Positions 52,709 to 61,331 of a stretch of 64,000 nucleotides of DNA are shown piece after piece; within the stretch, counting starts at the first letter, position 1, and the number at the start of each line of letters is the position of its first letter. A program made the position numbers and the translations under genes. The notes under the pieces are model-generated. The model was given only the letters and a program-made list of their open reading frames with translations. It searched no databases and was not told where the DNA came from. The DNA comes from Streptomyces regalis (GTDB lineage: Bacteria; Actinomycetota; Actinomycetes; Streptomycetales; Streptomycetaceae), in the NCBI RefSeq assembly GCF_001509475.1, contig NZ_LLZG01000198.1, positions 18,445 through 82,444 of the forward strand, in the 5' to 3' direction.

Positions 52709-53130
52709 CTATAAAGCCGGTGCGACGGATGACGTCGCGCAGTTGCTCGCCGGTCGGCGGGTCGAGGTCACGCAGGCGGTTGAGTCCTCGCCGCACGAGA
52801 ATGCGGTGCACGGTGGCTGGCGCGACCGTGACGCCATGCAGCCGCTTGAGGTCGGCGGCAAGGCGAGTGGGCCGGTGCTTGGTCTGCCGCCGTAGCGCTT
52901 GCCAGGTCCGCGATGTCCTCTGGGCTTCGGATGGGGCTGCTGGCCGGCCGGGAGGAGTGATCCAGCAGACCGTCTTCGCCGTGCGCTTGCCGACGGGCGT
53001 ACCACTTCGCCAGGCAGCGGTGGGATATCCCGGCCTCAGCGGCGACGTGCGCGATCGGACGCCCAGCGTCCACACGTTCGCATAATCGGCGACGCCCTTC
53101 CGGCGTCAGCGGGGAATTGGGATGCCCCGC
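52709..53130 (-). mobile_element. IS481-family transposase, truncated and frameshifted
   Basis: The N-terminal part reads HPNSPLTPEGRRRLCERVDA, GISHRCLAKWYARR and DGLLDHSSRPASSP, the helix-turn-helix half of IS481-type transposases. The frame then shifts near 52900 to WQALRRQTKHRPTRLAADLK, RLHGVTVAPATVHRILVRRG and NRLRDLDPPTGEQLRDVIR. It stops before the DDE catalytic domain. No terminal repeats were found. It is an inactive relic. Confidence 0.82.
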
Positions 53131-53295
53131 CGTATCAGCCCGTCCTGGTCCCGGATGTGAGCACTCATCCGTTTCAGCATGCACCTGGGCACTGACAACG
53201 CCCCCGCGCCGAGGGCGCGCGACGGTCAACGTGCATCGTGATCATTCTCAGGCGCGAGCCGATCGAGTCGCACGCTGATCCCCGGCCCGTGGCTG

Positions 53296-54110
53296 TCAGG
53301 GGGTCATCCGGTTGAACTTGCGCACGGACTTGTCGAAGGTCCGGGCGGGGAGGATGCGGCGCAGCACTTTGAGGCGTGGGGCAAGCGAGCCGGCGGGATA
53401 GCTCAGTTTCGGCTTCCGGTCGGTCGCTGCCGCGACGACCACCTTGGCGATGGCGGCGGGATCGTCGCCGCCCCTCAGCCCCTCCTGTATCACCTCGTCG
53501 TAGATGGCCCGTTGGTGGGCGTATACCGGCACAGGGGTGTCGGCCTGCACCGAATTCGCGTCGAACGGGGTGTTGAGGGGGCCGGGCTGGACGCGCAGGA
53601 CCCGAACACCATGCTCGCGGATCTCGTGGTCCAGGGACTCGGTATAGCCCTCGACCGCATGCTTGGTCGCGATGTAGACGGACATGAAGGGGTTGCCGAC
53701 GAACCCGCCCAAGGAGGAGATGTTGATGACGCGTCCGCGGCCCCGGCCGCGCATGTGCGGCAGGACGGCCTTGGTCATGCGCATGAGGCCGAAGACGTTC
53801 ACATCGAACACGCGCTGTGCCTGGGCGACGGAGATTTCCTCGGCGGCGCCGTCGATGCCGAGCCCGGCGTTGTTGACCAGGACGTCGATCCGCCCGAACC
53901 GCTCGATCACCTGCTGGACGACGCTGCTCACCGAGTCGTCGCTGGTCACGTCGAGGTCGAGGAACGTCACACCGCCACTGGAAGTGCTCCCCGACGCCTT
54001 CCGGCTCGTCCCGACCACGTCGAACCCCGCCTCGACGAGTGCGTGCACTGTCGCGTTGCCGAGCCCGAGGACGCGCCCGTCACGAGTGCCACCGGCCGAT
54101 TGGCTGTCAT
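53296..54110 (-). pseudogene. Short-chain dehydrogenase/reductase, frameshifted in the glycine motif
   Basis: A close paralogue of the SDR at 49881 (shared MRMTKAVLPHMR, SLDHEIREHGVRVL, DKSVRKFNRM). From the ATG at 54110 the frame reads MTANRPVALVTGASSG; then one base is missing near 54062, where TGASSGIG is expected. The rest (HALVEAGFDVVGTSRKASG onward, with NNAG and YIATK) is in another frame. A GTG at 54048 could give a protein without the cofactor-binding motif, which would be inactive. TTACG-type operator lies upstream at 54133. Confidence 0.8.
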
Positions 54111-54132
54111 GACTACCTCCCGAAGTTTTTAT

Positions 54133-54146
54133 ATTACGACCGTAAT
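54133..54146. promoter_or_regulatory. Palindromic operator upstream of the broken SDR (site 2)
   Basis: ATTACG-AC-CGTAAT, a perfect 6-bp inverted repeat, 22 bp before the SDR start at 54110. It is the most symmetric member of the local TTACG-N2-CGTAA set. Confidence 0.65.
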
Positions 54147-54484
54147 GTCATGGAGGTCTGCTCGGCACAACCCTGATCGCGATCGCCGACATCCCCGCAC
54201 CTGCTTCAGCCGTGTACGCCCCTGGCCGCCGCACACTCGCACCCACGACCGTCGACCCCGTACTCGCCCCGGACCGCACCCCCGCCGTCCACCCGGGCTG
54301 GAGCCGTTCACGGACATCACCCTGCGCCAGGTCAAGCTCCTGGAGTGGGTCGGCGCCGCCGGCCGACGGTTTCGAGCGCCCGTGCCGCAAGTGCGGTCGG
54401 CTCGGGTAGGCGGCTTGGGCGGCGAAGCAGTCGCCGTCCGCCAGGCAGGACGCCTGCCATTGGCTCGTTGCCCTGGAAAACCCC
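54147..54484. other. 338 bp with no recognised gene
   Basis: A short plus-strand frame reads LEPFTDITLRQVKLLEWVGA near 54310, but it has no start and no recognised relative. Nothing else is supported. Confidence 0.4.
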
Positions 54485-54775
54485 TCAGTTCCGATGCCGG
54501 ACGTCGAAGTGCGCGGAGTGCGCGGTCAGCTTGCCGAGCAACTCGTTGAGGGTCTGCTGCTCGTCCTCACTGAGGGCGCCCGCCCACTCCTGTTCACGTG
54601 CGTTGTGTGCCTGGAAGGCAGTGGTGATCGCATGCAGGCCGGCCTCGGTGAGGCCGAGCTGGACAGCGCGCCCGTCGTAGGAGGCGCGCTCCTTGCTCAC
54701 CAGGCCGTCCCGTTCCAGCGTGTTCACCAGCGCCGACACGGCGGCTCGGCTCATGCAGGACAGCTCCGCGACCTT
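54485..54775 (-). pseudogene. MarR-family regulator missing its N-terminus
   Basis: The frame reads VAELSCMSRAAVSALVNTLE, RDGLVSKERASYDGRAVQLG and LTEAGLHAITTAFQAHNARE. This is the winged helix and C-terminal dimer helix of a MarR protein. An in-frame TAG lies just upstream near 54778, so the first 50 or so residues are gone. An ATG at 54754 would start in mid-helix and give 89 residues, too short for a normal MarR (about 150). Confidence 0.78.
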
Positions 54776-54981
54776 CTACCGACCGCTGCACACAACTGCC
54801 CGCACACAATTCCGCCGGCAGCCGCCCGGTCGCGAAGGCGGGTCTGCCCCGGGCGGTGCACGGTGATCGGCCAGTCAGGCCAGGTCCGGTCCGGTCCGGT
54901 CCGCAGTGACGGTGTCCGCAGCGACGCCAGAGGCGAAAGCCCTGTTCTGACGCCGCCGCGCCAGGGCTCCGTACGGGCCTC

Positions 54982-55470
54982 CTACCTGCTCCCGGGCAGC
55001 ACCTCGGACTCGGTCACGGCAACCCGGTCCGCCGCCGCTTCGGCGGCATGGTGCTGTGCCACCCAGATGTGCCGCAGGCCGAACCAGGCGACCAGCGCTA
55101 TCAGCGCGACGGCCACCCCGGCGAGGACGAAGCCGAGGGTGAACTGCGATTCGACGGGCAGCGCCGGGGAGCCGGCGGGGAGGTGCCCGACGCTCTTGGA
55201 GGTCGGCACGGTGGTGATCACCGCGCTGCCGATGGCGCTGCCAGTGGAACGGGAGATGGAACCGGCCGGTAGGCGAACATCCGCATGTCGACCAGCGGTT
55301 CCGGCACCTGCCGCTCGACCAGCACCCATACAGCGCTCATGGCGGCGGCACCGGCGAAGCAGCCGATCGTACTCAGTGAGGACCAGCCCCACTCGTTTCC
55401 CTGGGTGATCGGCAGCAGAAGCAGCACGAGAGTCGCGGCAGCGCACGGAACGCGCGGCTCCCCGCATTCG
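54982..55470 (-). pseudogene. MFS multidrug transporter (EmrB/DHA2 type) with internal deletion
   Basis: One frame holds LVLLLLPITQGNEWGWSSLS, a middle membrane segment, and VLVERQVPEPLVDMRMFAYR. Then the sequence jumps to GSAIGSAVITT and QFTLGFVLAGVAVALIALVA, the C-terminal helix, in another frame. The helices normally found between MFAYR and the last loop are missing, as is the N-terminal half. A relic of a drug or solvent efflux pump. Confidence 0.78.
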
Positions 55471-55589
55471 GCCAGGGCGAATTGATGCGTACGTGCGGTG
55501 GTACGGCCGTCAACCGTGGCCGCGGCCTCGGCCTCGGCCTCGGCCGGGAGCACTGCCCGGTGCGAGCCGTGAAATGCCCGTCGCGGTTC

Positions 55590-55650
55590 AGGGCGCAGGA
55601 AATGGAAAGAGCATGCAGCTGCTGGCGGCGCAGGAGGTGATCCCCAGTGG
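55590..55650 (-). pseudogene. Tiny remnant of a thioesterase C-terminus
   Basis: The minus strand reads AASSCMLFPFPAP before a stop. The intact thioesterase at 56749 ends HATSSCMLFPVPAP, and the DNA is nearly identical over about 27 bp (AAGAGCATGCAGCTGCTGG in both). It is a duplicate 3' end left by a rearrangement. Confidence 0.55.
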
Positions 55651-55741
55651 CGTCGGCTGCGTCCCAGCTGGAGAGAACCTGCCGGCTTCGGACCGCTCCC
55701 CCGAGAGCCACGGCCTGGGGCTGGGATTGGGGTTGGGTGCG

Positions 55742-56332
55742 TCAGACGCGCTGCCCGGCGTCCAGCAGGGCGAGGGCATTGCTGATCCCCTGATCGAGGA
55801 GCTCTTTGGCGAGTTGACTGTCGGTCAAGGCGCGGGAAAGCTGCAGTGTCCCGGCCATCAGACCGAGAAGGCTGAGCGCCCTCACACGTGCGGAGGACGG
55901 GTCCTCGGGCGCCATGCGGGCGGCAATGCCGTCGATGAGGACCAGCACGCCGTCGGTGTACGCCTGCCTGGTTGTGCCGGTGCAGCGCCCGATCTCGTCG
56001 AGCAGAGCAGCGTTGGGGCAGCCGTCGCCAAGGCTGTCGCGGTGCTGGGGCGACAGGTACCCGCGCACAATCTGCTCGAGTCCGGCACGGCCAGGCGCAG
56101 CCCGCGCGACGACATTCTCGGCCTGCACCTTCAACTGCTCGGCGATTGCCGTGGTGACGAGGTCATCTTTGGATTTGAAGTGAGCGTAGAAGGCCCCATT
56201 GGTCAGCCCCGCGTCCTTCATGAGCGTCGAGACCCCGGAGCCGTCGATACCGTCTTGCTTGAGCCGGCGGCCCGCCGTCTCGATGATCCGGCGCCTCGTC
56301 TCCGACTTGTGCTCTTTTCCGTACCGCACCAC
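55742..56332 (-). CDS. TetR-family transcriptional repressor
   Basis: A 196-residue regulator: TetR_N helix-turn-helix (IIETAGRRLKQDGIDGSGVS; LMKDAGLTNGAFYAHFKSKD) and a helical C-terminal ligand domain. Intact, with no lesions. A TTGCG-N2-CGTAA palindrome lies 65 bp upstream of its start (56397-56410), between it and the remnant of a divergent Old Yellow Enzyme gene, so it probably represses both. It is also the best candidate to bind related sites upstream of the two SDRs. Confidence 0.92.
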   Translation of the reverse strand: MVRYGKEHKSETRRRIIETAGRRLKQDGIDGSGVSTLMKDAGLTNGAFYAHFKSKDDLVTTAIAEQLKVQAENVVARAAPGRAGLEQIVRGYLSPQHRDSLGDGCPNAALLDEIGRCTGTTRQAYTDGVLVLIDGIAARMAPEDPSSARVRALSLLGLMAGTLQLSRALTDSQLAKELLDQGISNALALLDAGQRV

Positions 56333-56396
56333 AGCACACGCTCCTTCGCCGACCGGAAGGGCCTGTTGCCCTTCACCGGCTTCACCAGCCTATGGT

Positions 56397-56410
56397 ATTG
56401 CGAACGTAAT
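56397..56410. promoter_or_regulatory. Palindromic operator between TetR and the OYE remnant (site 3)
   Basis: ATTGCG-AA-CGTAAT, arms matching with one mismatch. It sits in the divergent region of the TetR gene and matches sites 1 and 2 in core sequence. Confidence 0.6.
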
Positions 56411-56484
56411 CCAAATGGTCGACAGCGGCGACGGTCTGCCGCCTCGCTACCAGTCGCCCTCTGCGGCAAGGACGACGGGCGAGC

Positions 56485-56569
56485 GCCTACGCGCCAACGC
56501 CCCCGACCCCAACACCTTCTACGGCAGCGGCGCTGCCGGCTGCACCGACTCCCCACCCACACCGCCTGA
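56485..56569 (+). pseudogene. 3' remnant of an Old Yellow Enzyme gene
   Basis: ERLRANAPDPNTFYGSGAAG is encoded here. The DNA then reads CACCGACTCCCCACCCACAC before a TGA. The intact OYE at 61332 has the same end (DPNTFYGGGEAGYTDYPTHTA) and its DNA differs by a few bases plus one missing A in this copy. Only the last 28 residues survive, directly behind the promoter of the former gene, so almost the whole coding region was deleted. Confidence 0.82.
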
Positions 56570-56748
56570 GCAGAGCACCCGGCGCCCGAGGGGGGCGTCT
56601 CCCCCCGGGCGCCCAGGCATGGCTGCGACACACACCAGCCTCACAATCGACGAGCCACCAAGGGGCAGCGGGCCGCCGCCGAGCGGAATATCGATGCACT
56701 CCCTGTTGCCCCGGCTGCCCCCACGGACCGAGGCCCCTGTCTGCGGAG

Positions 56749-57249
56749 TCACACCCGAGGGGCGGGTACCGGGAAGAGCATGCAGCTGCTGGTGGCGTGG
56801 GCGAGCAGGCGGTCCGTCGCGTCGACCAACTGGGCCTGGGCGAGGGCGGTTTGGCGGCCCTTGCTGACCACTGTGCCGATGGCGCGCACCGGGCCCGTGT
56901 CCACGGTGATCGGTCGCAGGAACTTCACGGTCAGGTCGAGCGAGGTGTACGCCATGCCTTGCGGGAGGGTGGACTGGACGGCGCAGCCCGCCGCCGAGTC
57001 GAGCAGGGTGGCGAAGATGCCGCCGTGCACGCTGCCGATCGGGTTGTAGTGCTCCTCTCCCGGCGTCAGGGAGAAGACCGCCCTGCCGGGTTCCACCTCG
57101 TCCAGGGTGAAGTCGATGGCGTAGTTGATGGGCGGCCCCGGCAGTCGCCCCGCATGCAGCTCGCGCAGGAAGTCGATGCCGGCCATGCGCCCGGCGGCCT
57201 CCGCCAGGATCGCGGGATCTTCCCATTGGTACGTACGCGTTCGCCCCAC
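56749..57249 (-). CDS. PaaI-type hotdog thioesterase
   Basis: A protein of about 166 residues with the hotdog thioesterase signature HYNPIGSVHGGIFATLLDSA (catalytic His/Asp region) and the strand YTSLDLTVKFLRPITVDTGP. It hydrolyses an aromatic or medium acyl-CoA. The frame opens at a TTG at 57291, but that codon lies inside the regulatory repeats. The GTG at 57249, giving VGRTRTYQWEDPAIL, is preferred. Divergent from the HxlR gene. Confidence 0.85.
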   Translation of the reverse strand: MGRTRTYQWEDPAILAEAAGRMAGIDFLRELHAGRLPGPPINYAIDFTLDEVEPGRAVFSLTPGEEHYNPIGSVHGGIFATLLDSAAGCAVQSTLPQGMAYTSLDLTVKFLRPITVDTGPVRAIGTVVSKGRQTALAQAQLVDATDRLLAHATSSCMLFPVPAPRV

Positions 57250-57276
57250 GGTCCAGTGCCCTTCCCTCTGCCTGTC

Positions 57277-57338
57277 AGCTGACTTTTTCAAGTGAAGCTA
57301 GACTTTTGTTCACCTGGCTGTCAATGGCGAAGTCAGCT
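57277..57338. promoter_or_regulatory. Repeat-rich control region between thioesterase and HxlR genes
   Basis: AGCTGACTT (57277-57285) is repeated inverted as AAGTCAGCT (57330-57338). Inside lies ACTTTTTCAAGT (57282-57293), an ACTT-N4-AAGT site of the kind bound by HxlR/DUF24 regulators. The layout fits repression of both divergent genes. Confidence 0.6.
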
Positions 57339-57354
57339 CCCTTACGATGGCGGA

Positions 57355-57822
57355 ATGGAGTGGCTTGAGGCGAGCACGGAGAACTGCCCCGTCCAGCGCA
57401 CGCTCGACGTGATCGGGGAGAAATGGACGCTGCTGATCCTGCGTGACGCCGTCAACGGCGTCCGCCGCTTCGACGACTTCCACCGCCACATCGGCCTGTC
57501 GGAAGCCGTCCTCAGCAACCGCCTCCGCAAGCTGACCTCGGCCGGCATCCTCAAGACCGTCCCCTACCAGGAGCCCGGCAGCCGCTCCCGCAACGAGTAC
57601 CGCCTGACCCGCAAGGGCTGGGACCTGTGGCCCGTCCTGATGGCGCTCAGCCAGTGGGGCGAGGCATACGCCCTCGGCCCCGAGGGCCCCGTACTGGACG
57701 TCCGCCACACCGACTGCGACGCCCCGGTCCGCGTCGTCGTCGAGTGCTCCGCGGAGCACTCCACCCTGACTCCCCGTGACGTCACCGCCCGGCTGGGAAC
57801 AGGCGCCCGCCTCCGGTCGTGA
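57355..57822 (+). CDS. HxlR-family winged-helix regulator
   Basis: A 155-residue protein starting MEWLEASTENCPVQRTLDVI. The HxlR signature GEKWTLLILRDAVNGVRRFD is followed by GLSEAVLSNRLRKLTSAGIL (recognition helix) and YRLTRKGWDLWPVLMALSQW. A conserved Cys in STENCPVQ may sense thiol-reactive or quinone-type compounds, as in other HxlR proteins. ATG at 57355 chosen over 57292. It likely controls the divergent thioesterase. Confidence 0.92.
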   Translation: MEWLEASTENCPVQRTLDVIGEKWTLLILRDAVNGVRRFDDFHRHIGLSEAVLSNRLRKLTSAGILKTVPYQEPGSRSRNEYRLTRKGWDLWPVLMALSQWGEAYALGPEGPVLDVRHTDCDAPVRVVVECSAEHSTLTPRDVTARLGTGARLRS

Positions 57823-57956
57823 GCCATCGGCCTCGCGATCGCGGGCCGGACAGCGGTGAGACATCAGCTGAGTGCCGTGTACTCCGCCGCTCTCAGATCG
57901 CTTCGCCGCGCGGGACCGGACACGATCCGGGACCGGGTCGCCGCAGGCCCCGGCGG

Positions 57957-58085
57957 TCATGCTTGCCGAAGGCGGCGGTCCGGGGCGTTGCGCTTGTCGG
58001 CGAGTGCCTCGCGCAACGCGGATTTCATGATCTGGTTCGACAGCACTTGACCGTTGGGCAGGATCAGGTGGTCGGACAGGAGGTC
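57957..58085 (-). pseudogene. N-terminal remnant of an NADH:flavin oxidoreductase
   Basis: The minus strand reads DHLILPNGQVLSNQIMKSAL and REALADKRNAPDRRL before a TGA. This is the start of the TIM barrel of 2,4-dienoyl-CoA-reductase-type flavin enzymes (LPNG..L.NRIMKSAL). Nothing of the rest remains. A second flavin-oxidoreductase relic in this region. Confidence 0.6.
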
Positions 58086-58149
58086 ATGGGTGGTTGTCCT
58101 TCGGTGGGGACGGGTGCCTTGGCATGGCACGTCGATATCGCCGAGGCGC

Positions 58150-59727
58150 TCAGGCGAGTTCGCGTTTGAGGATCTTGCCGGTGGACGTCAAGGGCAGTTC
58201 GTCGACGAACTGGACGACGCGCGGGTACTTGTACGCGGCGAGCCGCTCCTTCGCCCAGGCGGCGAGCTCCTCCTTGGTTGTGCCGCTCCCGGCCTTCTTC
58301 ACCACGACGGCCTTGACCTCCTGACCGTGGGATTCGTGCGGTACGCCGATGACGGCGACCAGTGAGACGGCGGAGTGCTCCATGAGCACTTCCTCGACCT
58401 CGCGCGGGCAGACGTTGAAGCCGCCTCGGATGATCATGTCTTTGGATCGGTCGACGATGTAGCAGAAGCCGTCCTCGTCCTTGCGGGCGAGGTCCCCGGA
58501 GCGGAACCAGCCCTCCCTGATCGCCTCGGCCGTCGCCTCGGCCGTCGCCTCGGGCCGTTTGTAGTAGCCCTTCATGACGTTGTGCCCCTTGATCGCGATC
58601 TCCCCGATCTCCCCGATCTCGCCGGGGCCGCCCTCGACCTCGGGCCAGTCGTCGCGGATCAGTTTCATCTCCACGCCCGGGATCGGCACGCCGATCGACC
58701 CGACGCGGGGCTCCTCTCCGAACCGGGAGAAGGAGGCGATCGGGGAGGTTTCGGAGAGTCCGTATCCCTCGAGGATCGTGACGCCGAAGCGGTCCTTGAA
58801 CTGCTTGTGATCTCGCCGGGCAGCGCTGAGCCACCGGCCACGCGAAGATTCGCGGCCAGGCGGGCGACGTCGACCGTGTCGTCGAGGCGGCGAGAAGACC
58901 CCAGTACATCGTCGGAACGCCGGCGAAGTACGTCACGTCGTGGTCGAGCATGAGACGCAGGGCTGACCGCGCCTCAAACCTCGGCTGCATCACGATCGTG
59001 CCGCCGAAGGCGAGAGCGCCGTTCTGGATCACGGTCTGGCCGAAGGAATGGAACAGCGGCAACGCACACCGGTAGGTGTCGGGGCGCTCGGGGTCGGCGG
59101 CGAACAGGATGCGGCTGACGAGCGCGTTGTCGTACGTGTTGCGGTGACGCAGTTCCGCGCCCTTGGGCCGGCCGGTAGTGCCGGAGGTGTAGAGGACCAC
59201 CGCGGTGTCGTCCTCGTCGCGCTCGACCGTCCGGAACGTCACCGGCTGCTCGGTGACGACCGCGGCGTACGACTCCGGCGTCCCGCCCCCGGCCCACGGC
59301 GCGCCACCGCCCTCGATCAGGAAGAACTCGCTACAGCCCTCGGTGGCCTGGAATCCCTCCCACGCGGTCTGCCCGATCGGCAGCTCCGCCGTGCCTTCGA
59401 ACGCGAAGTACGCCTTCGCGTCGGAGTCGGTGAGGTGGTAGGCGACCTCGCGAGCCTTCAACAGCACGTTCAGCGGCACGACCGCCGCCCGGCCTTGAGG
59501 ATGCCGAAGTAGACGCTGGTGAAGTGGAGAAGGTTGGGGCAGGACAGTGCGACCTTGTCCCCCGGTTGGATGCCGCGCGAGACGAGCAGGTTCGCGACGC
59601 GGTTGGCCGCGGCGTCGAGAGCTCTGTACGTGATGTGGTCGTCACCGAAGACGATTGCGGTGCGCTCCGGGTACCGGGACGCGGAATCCGCCAGGATGCG
59701 TGGCACATTGCGGGTCGGGCTGTGCAT
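58150..59727 (-). pseudogene. Long-chain acyl-CoA ligase with three frameshifts
   Basis: Reading across frames gives a nearly complete AMP-binding ligase of about 525 residues: MHSPTRNVPRILADSASRYP, LNVLLKAREVAYHL, the P-loop VLYTSGTTGRPKGAELRHRN, GVPTMYWGLLAA, FGVTILEGYGLSETSP, SGDLARKDEDGFCYIVDRSK and the C-terminal PLTSTGKILKRELA with the catalytic Lys. One base is missing near 59490 (G run), one near 58886 and one near 58810. Without them the gene would be intact, so the lesions are either recent inactivation or sequence errors. Confidence 0.82.
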
Positions 59728-59770
59728 CGTCGTTCTCCTGGTTCTCGGGGTGGGACGAAGGCGGGGTAGG

Positions 59771-60020
59771 TCACGTCTGGACGAAGTCCGGAGGCGACAC
59801 GAAGCCGTCCACTTCGCGCCCCAGCAGAGCCGCGAACTCGATGGTGGTGAGATCGCCCCTGCTCGGGCCCATGGCCTGCAGACCGATGGGCAGTCCGCTC
59901 CTGCCTCTGCGCACCGGGATGGCCGTAGCCGGACCGCCGGAGACATCGGCGACGGCCGCCCGCAGCACGGTGAGGACGTCGTCGACGGCTGCGGCGACGT
60001 CGCTGCCGACCGGACGCGAC
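59771..60020 (-). pseudogene. C-terminal remnant of an amidase
   Basis: The end of the frame reads RRGRSGLPIGLQAMGPSRGD and LTTIEFAALLGREVDGF. This is the typical C-terminus of amidase-signature enzymes, whose GLPIGLQ segment is conserved. The Ser-Ser-Lys catalytic core is absent. It lies 44 nt from the acyl-CoA ligase start. Confidence 0.65.
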
Positions 60021-60356
60021 GGATCCTCGGCCCGGACGGTGACCCGAGAGTCGGCGAGCTTGGTCGCGCGCGGCGGTGCGCGCGTAGCTGAAGCCGCCGT
60101 CGTGGTCGGCCGTCCCAACCGTCGTCTGCCGGACCGGGACGAGATCGCGGGCGTCGCGGACCCGCGCGCCACCGCAGGCCATGTCGGCGTCCGTCCACCG
60201 TCCCGATCCAGCAGGCGCGCGGATCTTGCAACTGCCGCGCCCGTACCGCTAAGTGGGTCCGGGGAAGTGCGGGTGCGTTCCCGCGTCCTCCGGCACGCCG
60301 AGAGTGCGTGCCGGGCGGCGTGGGGGCGTGCCTGAACTTCCCCGGGGTCGCTCAGG
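60021..60356. other. 336 bp with no recognised gene; long inverted repeat
   Basis: Only degenerate frames are seen. CCGGGGAAGT (60259-60268) is matched by ACTTCCCCGG (60336-60345). This could be a terminator of the minus-strand hydrolase that ends at 60357, or an element end. Confidence 0.4.
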
Positions 60357-61289
60357 TCAGATCTTCGTCTTCTCCCGGACCCACGCGCCGATCTGTGCGA
60401 TGGCGGCGTCGGTCTCCGGAATCCGGCCGGCACCGTAGACGTACGAGTGCTGGCCTCCCGGGACCACCACGGTCGCCGTGTCGATTCCGGCGTCCTTGAC
60501 GCGGGCGGCGAACTCCTCGTCCTCGCCGGCCAGGACCTCGTACGTGCCCCAGGAGACGAGGGTCGGGGGCAGACCGCTCAGGTCCGCCCGGTTCAGATTG
60601 ATCCGGGTGTCCGTGAACTCGATGCCCGTGCCGCCGATCCAGGACTCCCGGAAGAACTCCAGCAGATCCTTGCTGAGTATCTTGTCCGTCTCGGCGTTGG
60701 TCGCGATGGTCTCGTTGGCGATCTCGAGGTCGCACCAGGGGGAGATCGACACGATGGCGCCGGGCAGCGGCTGCTTCTTGTCGCGGAGGCGAAGCGCCAG
60801 GGCGACGGCGATGAACCCGCCGATCGAGTGGCCGATCGTGATGATGTTCCCCGGCTCATACCCTTCGGAGAGCAGCCAGTTGAAGGCCGCCTCCGCGTCG
60901 TCCACCTGAGCCGTGTGTTCCGGTGCTCGCCGGAAGTCCAGGACCAGTACGGGGGCCCCGGCGGCCTTGGCGATGTGGCCGGCGAGTTTCCGGTCGACGT
61001 GTGCTGAGGCCAGAACGGAGCCCCCGGCGTGGGTGTGCAGGAGGACGTAGTCGGTGTTGGCGTCGACGGGTTCGCACCAGATTCCCAGCACGCCGCCCGC
61101 GTCCACCTCCCGATAGGTGACGCCTTCCGGCTCCCGGGCCGCGAGATGGACTTGCTCCGCCTGGATGCGCGCCGCATCCAACTCGGACGGGGGATTCTGC
61201 CCTGTGGTCAGCCATTCCGCGAATTCGATGGCTTCCGGGCTCAGTTCAACAGCAGCGTGCTCAGACACGTGGTACCGCCATGGGACCAT
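60357..61289 (-). CDS. Alpha/beta hydrolase (HSL-type, acyl ester or lactone)
   Basis: A 310-residue hydrolase of the alpha/beta-hydrolase-3 type. The oxyanion region is LLHTHAGGSVLAS (HTHAGG replaces HGGG), the nucleophile elbow is TIGHSIGGFIA, an acid lies in LAGEDEEFAAR and the His in PGGQHSYVYG. Intact. The ATG at 61289 has no good ribosome site; a GTG at 61268 (VSEHAAVELSPEAIEF) is an alternative. It follows the OYE gene by 42 nt on the same strand, so they may form an operon. Confidence 0.9.
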   Translation of the reverse strand: MVPWRYHVSEHAAVELSPEAIEFAEWLTTGQNPPSELDAARIQAEQVHLAAREPEGVTYREVDAGGVLGIWCEPVDANTDYVLLHTHAGGSVLASAHVDRKLAGHIAKAAGAPVLVLDFRRAPEHTAQVDDAEAAFNWLLSEGYEPGNIITIGHSIGGFIAVALALRLRDKKQPLPGAIVSISPWCDLEIANETIATNAETDKILSKDLLEFFRESWIGGTGIEFTDTRINLNRADLSGLPPTLVSWGTYEVLAGEDEEFAARVKDAGIDTATVVVPGGQHSYVYGAGRIPETDAAIAQIGAWVREKTKI

Positions 61290-61331
61290 TTGGGCGTACC
61301 GGCCCGCCAGGACCGGTACGGCCGGGGTTTG

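Noticed and set aside
54880-54905. GGTCC tandem run and the GGCCTC run near 55520 as regulatory arrays
   Set aside because: Short low-complexity repeats in decayed DNA, with no gene or symmetry to support a function.
60021-60356. Further amidase sequence upstream of the C-terminal relic
   Set aside because: Frames such as VRQTTVGTADHDGGFSYAR look protein-like, but I could not match them to the amidase core.
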